Translations under genes and position numbers: made by a program
Assembly: GCA_937877515.1 (NCBI GenBank)
Contig: CALFIX010000036.1
Span: 1 to 64,000, forward strand
Source: an uncultured Treponema sp.
GTDB lineage: Bacteria > Spirochaetota > Spirochaetia > Treponematales > Treponemataceae
DNA length: 64,000 bases
Reading direction: 5' to 3'
The notes under the pieces: model-generated
The model's input: only the letters and a program-made list of their open reading frames with translations
What the model was told of the DNA's origin: nothing
Databases searched by the model: none
Shown here: positions 58,318-64,000 of the stretch, piece after piece
How positions within the stretch are numbered: the stretch's first letter is position 1
How the letters are laid out: every line of letters begins with the position of its first letter

Positions 58318-61300
58318 ATGAAGAAATCTTTGGTATGTAGAACCTGTGCTGCGGTTTTAGTGCTCTCTCTAACAGCTTCTGCTTTTGCAGAACGTGGGCC
58401 TGTATATATTTCTCCAAATAATGACGGTATTCAGGACACTTTGGAAGTTCCTCTCAAAATAAAAGAAAAGCGCTATATAAGCGAGTGGAATTTTATAATC
58501 ACAAATGAAAGCGGAGAAGTTGTTCGTACAATCGGAAACAAGGTTGCTCTTCCCGACCGAATTACTTTTAAAACTTTTTTCCGTTCTCTTGTAACACCAA
58601 AGCAGGGAGTTCCGGTTCCTTCCAGTATTATCTGGAATGGCTTCTTTGACGACGGTTCTTTAGCTCCAGATGGAATTTATTATTATCAGTTTACTGCAAG
58701 TGATGATAACGGAAATACGGCAACAACAAGTAAGATGCAGGTTATAGTTGATAATACTCCTCCAGAGATAAATCTTGCACGCTTAACAGATAGCGATAAG
58801 AGCTTTGGTGAAGGTGCAAAAGCAACATTAAAAATAAAGCAGTCTGGTTCTACAGAAAATTTGTGGACTGCAAAAATTACAGATGTTGATGGAAAGCTGA
58901 TTCAGAATTATAAGTGGGAAAATGCATCTCCTGTTGATGTTGAATGGAACGGAACTGATAGCGAAGGCTCAATTGTAAGTGATGGAGTTTATAATTACGA
59001 AATTACAGCAACTGACCTTGCAGGTAACACATCAGAAAAGGCTGTTATCAGTAACATCATTTATTCGGCAGAAAAACCTGAAACTTCTATAGCCATTGCA
59101 GGTTCAAAATATTTCTCTCCAAATGGTGACGGTGTTTTGGACACAATGAATTTTAATGTTTCCATTCCTGAACCAACTTCTAAAGTTAACGCCCTTACAT
59201 CCTGGGCTGTTGATATTCTTTCAAAGAACAGTGACAAGATTATGCGTAATTTTAGCGGAAAGAATAATCCTCCAAAGTCAATAAGCTTTGATGGTAAGGC
59301 TGAAAATGGAGAAGTTCTTCCAGAAGGAGAATATACGGCACGCGTAACTGCCCGTTATTTAAATGGCTTCGAGCCGGAGCCACTGTATTCACCGGTATTT
59401 GTTTTAGATGTTACAGCTCCAAAAGCAGTTGTTAATGCTGGAAGCGAAGTCTTTAACGGCATAAAAGCCATGGAAATTAATCAGCAGCAGCTTGCTATGG
59501 AAGAAGCCTGGACTGGCGAAAAAACATGGACTGGCAAAATTTTAAATGAAAAAGGTGGGCTCGTTCGTGAATTTGACTTTGGTACATCTTTACCAGAATC
59601 TATTAAGTGGAATGGAGTTGATGCTTCAGGAAGAATTGCTCCTGACGGAAATTATGTTTACGAACTTAGTGTAACAGAACTTGCCGGAAACTCTAGCAGT
59701 GTTAGAACAAAAACTTTTGAACTTTATACAAAAGAGACAGAACTTGTTTTAGCTGTTAGCCCACAAGCTTTCTCTCCAAACGGAGATGGAATTCAGGATA
59801 AAGTTGATTTTACAATGGTCGCAAATGATGAGTCTGGTATTGAACGATATACGCTTTCTGTGTTAGATGCAAAGAAGAATGTTGTACGAAAAATCTCAGG
59901 TACAAATTCTTTACCGCAGACTTTGTCCTGGGACGGATTTACAGAGGATGGAACTCGCTGTTCTGACGGCTCTTATTTTGCTAAGTTAGAAACTGTTGCA
60001 AAAAGCGGAACTTCTGCAAGTACAGAAACAAGTGCATTTGTCTTGGATAATACAGAACCGGAGGTTGCTGTTTCTGTTCCATATTCAATTTTCTCTCCTG
60101 ACGGTGTAAGTTCAAAACAGAAAATCCCTGTAAGTGTTACTAAGAGCAGTGTAGAAGACAAGTGGTCTGCAGAAATCATTGGTTCAAACGGAAAAACTGT
60201 CCGTTCTTACAGCTGGCAAAAATCTAGGGTACAGGATTTTGCCTGGGACGGTACTGATGATAATGGTAACAAAGCTGCAAATGGAAAGTATTCTATAAAA
60301 GTTTCCAGTACGGATGCAGCAGGTAACAAGGGTGAAGCTTTAATAAAAGACATTACTTTGGATGCCAGAGAAACAAAGGCTTACATAACAAACGCTTTAG
60401 ACGTATTCTCTCCAAAAGCTCCGGAAGGAAAAAATGCTCAAAAGTTTACCGTTAAAACTTCTCTTGCAGAGGGTATTTCTGCATGGAAATTTAGCATTGT
60501 AGACGCAACTAATAATGCTTCTGTCCGTGAATGGTCAGAAAAGGACAGCAAAGACCTCCCTGCAAACTTTACATGGGCAGGCGATAAAACTGATGGAACT
60601 GTTGCAAATGGAGTTTATGTAGGTAAGCTTCATGTAGAGTATGCAAAAGGTAACTCTGTGGATGCTACATCTTCAATGTTTGTTTGTGCTCAGTCAGAAC
60701 CTAAGCTTTCTGCAAAAACTGCACCTAAGTATTTTAGCCCGGATAACGACGGCAATGATGATGACCTCTTTATAAAGCTTTCTTGCGAAACAATGGCCGG
60801 CATTAAAAACTGGTCATTTACAATCAAAGACCGCAACGGACAGTCATTCTGGAAGACCAGCGGAAAGTCATCCATGACAGAGAGAATTATTTGGGACGGA
60901 CGTGGTAACAATGGTGAACTTGTTCAGTCTGCAGAAGATTATCCTTACGAATTTATTGTTACAGATGAGCTTGGACTAACAAGCACTTTCACTGGTGTAA
61001 TACAGACAGATGTTCTTGTTGTTAGAGATGGGGATAAGCTTAAGATGCAGGTTCCTTCTATCATTTTCCGTAGCGATAACGCAGACTTTGGTGTAAAGGG
61101 TGCAAAAGATGCTAATGGAAGGGTAATTTCTCAGGGAATTACTGATGCTCAAAAGGCAAACAATGAACGTATTTTAGACATGATTGCTACAGCCCTTAAG
61201 AAGTTCAGTGATTACCGTGTAACTGTTGTAGGCCATGCAAACAAGCTTACAGATAATCCGGATGAGGAAACTGTAGATAATATGAGTCTCTGGGGACCGG

Positions 61301-61479
61301 CTTTAGGCCCTCTCTCTCAGGCACGTGCTCAGTATGTAAAAGAACAGCTTGTAAAGCGTGGAGTTCCTGCAAGCCGTCTTTCTGTAGAAGGCAAAGGCGG
61401 AACAGAACCTGTCGCAGATACAAAGAACAAGGCTGTTAACTGGAAAAACAGGCGTGTAGAGTTTATTCTTGAAAAATAA
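58318..61479 (+). CDS. Large FlgD-Ig-repeat protein with C-terminal OmpA domain
   Basis: A 1053-residue exported protein (signal about 1-23, ending SAFA). It contains about six Ig-like modules, each opening with an SPN(G/N)DG-type strand (ISPNNDGIQD, FSPNGDGVLD, FSPNGDGIQD, then FSPDG, FSPK and FSPDNDGNDDD). Each also contains an IxWNGxDxxGxxxxDGxYxYxV segment as in FlgD C-terminal and gliding-motility domains. The C-terminus (about 930-1053) is OmpA-like (YRVTVVGHANKL, NRRVEFILEK) and should bind peptidoglycan. AGGT lies upstream. Likely a rod-like periplasmic or surface protein anchored to the wall. Confidence 0.88.
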   Translation: MKKSLVCRTCAAVLVLSLTASAFAERGPVYISPNNDGIQDTLEVPLKIKEKRYISEWNFIITNESGEVVRTIGNKVALPDRITFKTFFRSLVTPKQGVPVPSSIIWNGFFDDGSLAPDGIYYYQFTASDDNGNTATTSKMQVIVDNTPPEINLARLTDSDKSFGEGAKATLKIKQSGSTENLWTAKITDVDGKLIQNYKWENASPVDVEWNGTDSEGSIVSDGVYNYEITATDLAGNTSEKAVISNIIYSAEKPETSIAIAGSKYFSPNGDGVLDTMNFNVSIPEPTSKVNALTSWAVDILSKNSDKIMRNFSGKNNPPKSISFDGKAENGEVLPEGEYTARVTARYLNGFEPEPLYSPVFVLDVTAPKAVVNAGSEVFNGIKAMEINQQQLAMEEAWTGEKTWTGKILNEKGGLVREFDFGTSLPESIKWNGVDASGRIAPDGNYVYELSVTELAGNSSSVRTKTFELYTKETELVLAVSPQAFSPNGDGIQDKVDFTMVANDESGIERYTLSVLDAKKNVVRKISGTNSLPQTLSWDGFTEDGTRCSDGSYFAKLETVAKSGTSASTETSAFVLDNTEPEVAVSVPYSIFSPDGVSSKQKIPVSVTKSSVEDKWSAEIIGSNGKTVRSYSWQKSRVQDFAWDGTDDNGNKAANGKYSIKVSSTDAAGNKGEALIKDITLDARETKAYITNALDVFSPKAPEGKNAQKFTVKTSLAEGISAWKFSIVDATNNASVREWSEKDSKDLPANFTWAGDKTDGTVANGVYVGKLHVEYAKGNSVDATSSMFVCAQSEPKLSAKTAPKYFSPDNDGNDDDLFIKLSCETMAGIKNWSFTIKDRNGQSFWKTSGKSSMTERIIWDGRGNNGELVQSAEDYPYEFIVTDELGLTSTFTGVIQTDVLVVRDGDKLKMQVPSIIFRSDNADFGVKGAKDANGRVISQGITDAQKANNERILDMIATALKKFSDYRVTVVGHANKLTDNPDEETVDNMSLWGPALGPLSQARAQYVKEQLVKRGVPASRLSVEGKGGTEPVADTKNKAVNWKNRRVEFILEK

Positions 61480-61502
61480 GCTTTTTACTGTAAAAAAATG
61501 TA

Positions 61503-61538
61503 ATACCCTGCATCTTTTTTAGATGTGGGGTATTTTTG
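61503..61538 (+). terminator. Terminator after the FlgD-Ig/OmpA gene
   Basis: ATACCCTGCATCT (61503-61515) pairs with AGATGTGGGGTAT (61521-61533) through two G-U pairs and a TTTTT loop, followed by TTTTTG. Confidence 0.9.
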
Positions 61539-61584
61539 TTTTAAGGTTCTTATACTCTTAAAATTATAAAAAATCAAAAAAACA

Positions 61585-61613
61585 TTGCCGATTTTAGATT
61601 TTTTTTGTATCTT
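61585..61613 (+). promoter_or_regulatory. groL promoter
   Basis: TTGCCG (61585-61590), 17 bases, TATCTT (61608-61613). No CIRCE or other clear heat-shock operator lies nearby. AGGAG precedes the ATG at 61650. Confidence 0.6.
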
Positions 61614-61649
61614 ATAGGACAAAAGGAATTCATTTTTAGGAGCATATAA

Positions 61650-63278
61650 ATGGCAAAACAGTTGATTTACAATGAAGAAGCTAGAAAGAAGATGCTTTCT
61701 GGTGTAGAGCAGATTGCTCAGGCTGTAAAAGTAACATTAGGACCTTGCGGTCGTCTTGTAATGTTAGACAAAAAGTACGGTTCACCTACAATCACGAAAG
61801 ACGGTGTATCAGTTGCAAAAGAAGTAGAATTAAAAGATCCATTTGAAAATATGGGTGCACAGCTTGTTCGTGAAGTTTCTTCAAAGACAAATGATGTTGC
61901 CGGTGACGGAACCACAACAGCAACAGTTTTAGCTTATGCTATTGTACGAGAGGGACTTAAGGCTGTAAGTGCCGGAATGACACCTATTGAAATTAAACGC
62001 GGAATTGACAAGGCTGTAGCTTTGGCAACAGAAGAAATCAAAAAGAACAGCCGTGCCGTAAAGGGTAACGAAGATATTACTCACGTTGCTACAATTTCTG
62101 CAAACAATGATCCGGAAATCGGCGGAATCCTTGCAGAAGCAATTGAAAAGGTTGGAAAAGACGGTGTAATCACCGTAGAAGAATCAAAGAACATGGACAC
62201 CACTGTTAAGACTGTAGAAGGTATGCAGTTTGACCGTGGCTACATTAATGCTTACTTTGTAACAGACCGTGAACGCATGGAAGTAAATTATTCAGACGCT
62301 TACGTTCTTATTCACGACAAAAAGATTTCTACAATGAAAGACATTCTTCCATTGCTCGAAAAAGTTGCTCAGACAGGTCGTCCTCTCGTAATCATCTGCG
62401 AAGACATGGACGGAGAAGCTTTAACAACTCTCGTTGTAAACTCTATCCGCGGAACATTAAAGTGCTGTGCAGTAAAGGCTCCAGGCTTTGGTGACAGACG
62501 TAAGGAAATGCTCCAGGACATTGCTATTTTAACTGGTGGTAAGGTTATTACAGAAGAGCTTGGATTAAAGCTTGAAACAACAGAACTTTCTGACCTCGGA
62601 CAGGCAAAGAGTATTAAGATTGACAAGGACAATACTACAATCGTAGACGGTGCAGGAGACAAGAAGGATATCGATGCACGTGTTCAGGAAATCAAGAATC
62701 AGGTAGAAAAGAGCACAAGCGACTACGATAAAGAAAAGCTTAAGGAACGCCTTGCAAAACTTTCTGGTGGAGTTGCAGTAATCAACATTGGCGCAATCAC
62801 AGAAACAGAAATGAAAGAAAAGAAGTTCCGCGTAGAAGATACATTAGCTGCTACCCGTGCTGCTCTTGAAGAAGGTATTGTAGCAGGTGGTGGAATTGCT
62901 CTAATTGAAGCAAGCAAAGTTTTAGACGCAGACAAGGCAGACTTAGTTGGAGACGAAAAGGTTGGCTTCCAGATTGTAAAGCGTGCGCTTGAAGAACCAA
63001 TCCGCCAGATTGCAGACAACGCTGGCGTTGACGGTGCTGTTATTGCAGACAAGGCAAAGAATGAAAAGCCTGGTGTAGGTTATAACGCTGCTAAGGGTGA
63101 ATGGGTTAACATGATGGACGCAGGTATTATTGACCCGGCTAAGGTAACTCGCTGTGCATTACAGAATGCTGCCAGTGTTGCAGGAATGCTCTTAACAACA
63201 GAATGTGCAATTACAGACATTCCGGAACCTCCAGCTCCTGCAGCTGCTCCAAATCCTGATATGGGCGGAATGTACTAA
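61650..63278 (+). CDS. groL: Chaperonin GroEL
   Basis: 60-kDa chaperonin, 542 residues, normal length. It shows VTLGPCGRLVMLDKKYGSPTIT (in parts), GDGTTTATVLA with the catalytic Asp region, GYINAYFVTDRERMEV, the AAVEEGIVAGGG-type signature (AALEEGIVAGGGIAL) and the GGMY end (a short Gly-Met tail). No groES lies upstream or downstream, as in several spirochaetes where groES is elsewhere. A leader of about 30 bases with AGGAGC precedes the start. Confidence 0.97.
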   Translation: MAKQLIYNEEARKKMLSGVEQIAQAVKVTLGPCGRLVMLDKKYGSPTITKDGVSVAKEVELKDPFENMGAQLVREVSSKTNDVAGDGTTTATVLAYAIVREGLKAVSAGMTPIEIKRGIDKAVALATEEIKKNSRAVKGNEDITHVATISANNDPEIGGILAEAIEKVGKDGVITVEESKNMDTTVKTVEGMQFDRGYINAYFVTDRERMEVNYSDAYVLIHDKKISTMKDILPLLEKVAQTGRPLVIICEDMDGEALTTLVVNSIRGTLKCCAVKAPGFGDRRKEMLQDIAILTGGKVITEELGLKLETTELSDLGQAKSIKIDKDNTTIVDGAGDKKDIDARVQEIKNQVEKSTSDYDKEKLKERLAKLSGGVAVINIGAITETEMKEKKFRVEDTLAATRAALEEGIVAGGGIALIEASKVLDADKADLVGDEKVGFQIVKRALEEPIRQIADNAGVDGAVIADKAKNEKPGVGYNAAKGEWVNMMDAGIIDPAKVTRCALQNAASVAGMLLTTECAITDIPEPPAPAAAPNPDMGGMY

Positions 63279-63319
63279 GGTAGTAACAAAATACGCTGGA
63301 ATTGCGTAAGTAATTTTAA

Positions 63320-63349
63320 AGCTCTGCGAGAAGTCGCGGAGCTTTTTAT
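63320..63349. terminator. Terminator between groL and the methyltransferase gene, probably bidirectional
   Basis: AGCTCTGCGA (63320-63329) pairs with TCGCGGAGCT (63334-63343, one G-U), followed by TTTTATTTTT. The methyltransferase stop codon (63346-63348) lies in the T run. Confidence 0.85.
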
Positions 63350-64000
63350 TTTTCTGCAACAATTACCATTGTCTTTGCATTGTGATCGTATGCACTCAGG
63401 TCAAAGCCTCCAAAGACCTCTGCTTTCTTAAAACCGATTTCTTTTAGACTGTCCCTAAGTGTGCTTGCAGAATATAGCCTTTGAACAAAGACATGTTCTA
63501 TGCGTTCTCCGTTTGGTTTTATAAGAATCCATTTGCTTTGCAATCCCTCCCATGCCCCTGTAACTTTAAACTCAGTAAGAACTGTAAGTCCTGCTCTTTC
63601 AAACCATTCGCCTTCTGTAAACCATCTTACGGCAGTCTCACGGCTAATACATTCTAAAATAAAAGTTCCGCCCTGTTTTAGAGAATCATATATGGATTTT
63701 AAAATTTTTGTATCGTCTTCAATGCTGTCGCAGTAACCGAAAGAGTTGTAAACATTTATAGCTGCATCAAATTTTTTTTCAGAACAAAAACTTCTCATGT
63801 CTTTCTGTAAAAGCGTCAAAGAAACATCTTCGTCCGAAGCAGTTTCCTTTGCCGCATTTAAGAAAGGTTCTGTAATGTCAACTCCGGTAACATCAAGTCC
63901 CAAAAGAGCTAGCTCCACGCTAATTCTTCCTGGTCCGCAGCATGCATCAAGAATAGAGCTGCCTTCTTTTAGATGTGCAATATTTTTAATGCTTTCTGCA
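63346..64000 (-). CDS. Class I SAM-dependent methyltransferase (5' end outside window)
   Basis: The reading frame enters from beyond 64000, so the protein is truncated at its N-terminus here; about 217 residues are visible. Motif I (SILDACCGPGRIS, around 63925-63963) and the acidic end of strand 2 (VTGVDIT), then FDAAINVYNSFGYCD and GGTFILECISRE, mark a Rossmann-fold methyltransferase of the Methyltransf_25/11 type. A short frame beginning with GTG at 63918 would lack motif I and is rejected as the start. Substrate cannot be inferred. Confidence 0.88.
   Translation of the reverse strand, partial: AESIKNIAHLKEGSSILDACCGPGRISVELALLGLDVTGVDITEPFLNAAKETASDEDVSLTLLQKDMRSFCSEKKFDAAINVYNSFGYCDSIEDDTKILKSIYDSLKQGGTFILECISRETAVRWFTEGEWFERAGLTVLTEFKVTGAWEGLQSKWILIKPNGERIEHVFVQRLYSASTLRDSLKEIGFKKAEVFGGFDLSAYDHNAKTMVIVAEK

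Noticed and set aside
61480..61649. CIRCE heat-shock operator before groL
   Set aside because: No TTAGCACTC-N9-GAGTGCTAA-like inverted repeat is present; only a terminator and a sigma-70-like promoter.
63346..63918. Methyltransferase starting at the GTG at 63918
   Set aside because: The frame continues upstream with the SAM motif I (DACCGPGRIS) through the window edge, so the gene is cut, not short.
1..64000. CRISPR arrays, insertion sequences, prophage genes, rRNA or tRNA
   Set aside because: No regularly spaced direct repeats, transposase, integrase or phage structural motifs were seen in the translated frames, and no tRNA- or rRNA-like segment was noticed by eye in the gaps.

Overview
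The window is a contiguous piece of a low-GC chromosome from a spirochaete, almost certainly a Treponema. The order of the spc and alpha ribosomal operons, a lipoprotein-rich proteome, FlgD-Ig/OmpA surface proteins, stand-alone chemotaxis genes, a FliL-like protein and several large proteins resembling uncharacterised spirochaete families all point there. I see no phage, insertion sequence, CRISPR array, rRNA or tRNA. It reads as ordinary, densely packed core chromosome; no gap without a gene exceeds about 250 bases.

Layout. (1) 1-7322: end of the spc operon (rpsN end, rpsH-rplF-rplR-rpsE-rpmD-rplO-secY), then an alpha operon with its own promoter and folded leader (rpmJ-rpsM-rpsK-rpsD-rpoA-rplQ) and a small zinc-ribbon protein. 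(2) 7467-12982: a branched-chain amino-acid type ABC transporter (livK, then livHMGF) ending in a CBS-ACT regulatory protein. (3) 13041-17145, minus strand: polyprenyl synthase, TPR protein, RseC-like protein and lptC-lptA-lptB. (4) 17233-24377, minus strand: hflX, a FliL-like protein, a membrane protein/ECF sigma/zinc anti-sigma cassette, rlmE, a LysM-M23 peptidase, cheR and cheB. (5) 24445-41143: mostly unknown proteins interleaved with a thioesterase, a biotin-dependent carboxyltransferase, hisC, an FGE-like protein, corA, ssb and a U32 peptidase. (6) 41191-46619: a diguanylate cyclase convergent with a two-gene operon coding for a beta-propeller adenylate cyclase and a UrtA-like binding lipoprotein. 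(7) 46661-52730: envelope genes (lipoprotein, MltD-like transglycosylase, OmpA protein; divergent membrane and TPR lipoprotein pair). (8) 52801-64000: yajC-secD-secF, ispH, a beta-barrel protein, a large FlgD-Ig/OmpA protein, groL and a methyltransferase cut by the window edge.

The most unusual signal is in transcription starts. At thirteen starts without a Shine-Dalgarno sequence, a sigma-70-type -10 box (often TATAAT, with a TTGAAA/TTGAAT-like -35 usually 17 bases upstream) lies only 6 to 9 bases before the ATG, exactly 6 at six of them. This predicts leaderless, or nearly leaderless, mRNAs. Ribosomal, liv, yajC, ssb, beta-barrel and groL genes instead have ordinary leaders with good Shine-Dalgarno sequences, so two initiation classes appear to coexist.

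Other points of interest are the adenylate cyclase/UrtA-like operon, which has no permease genes and may be a ligand-to-cAMP sensor; an ECF-type promoter before the sigma cassette that suggests autoregulation; a folded leader before rpmJ; an 8-N9-8 palindrome at the carboxyltransferase promoter; and lptABC homologues in a genus generally held to lack LPS. All domain calls were made by reading the sequence and no database search was run.
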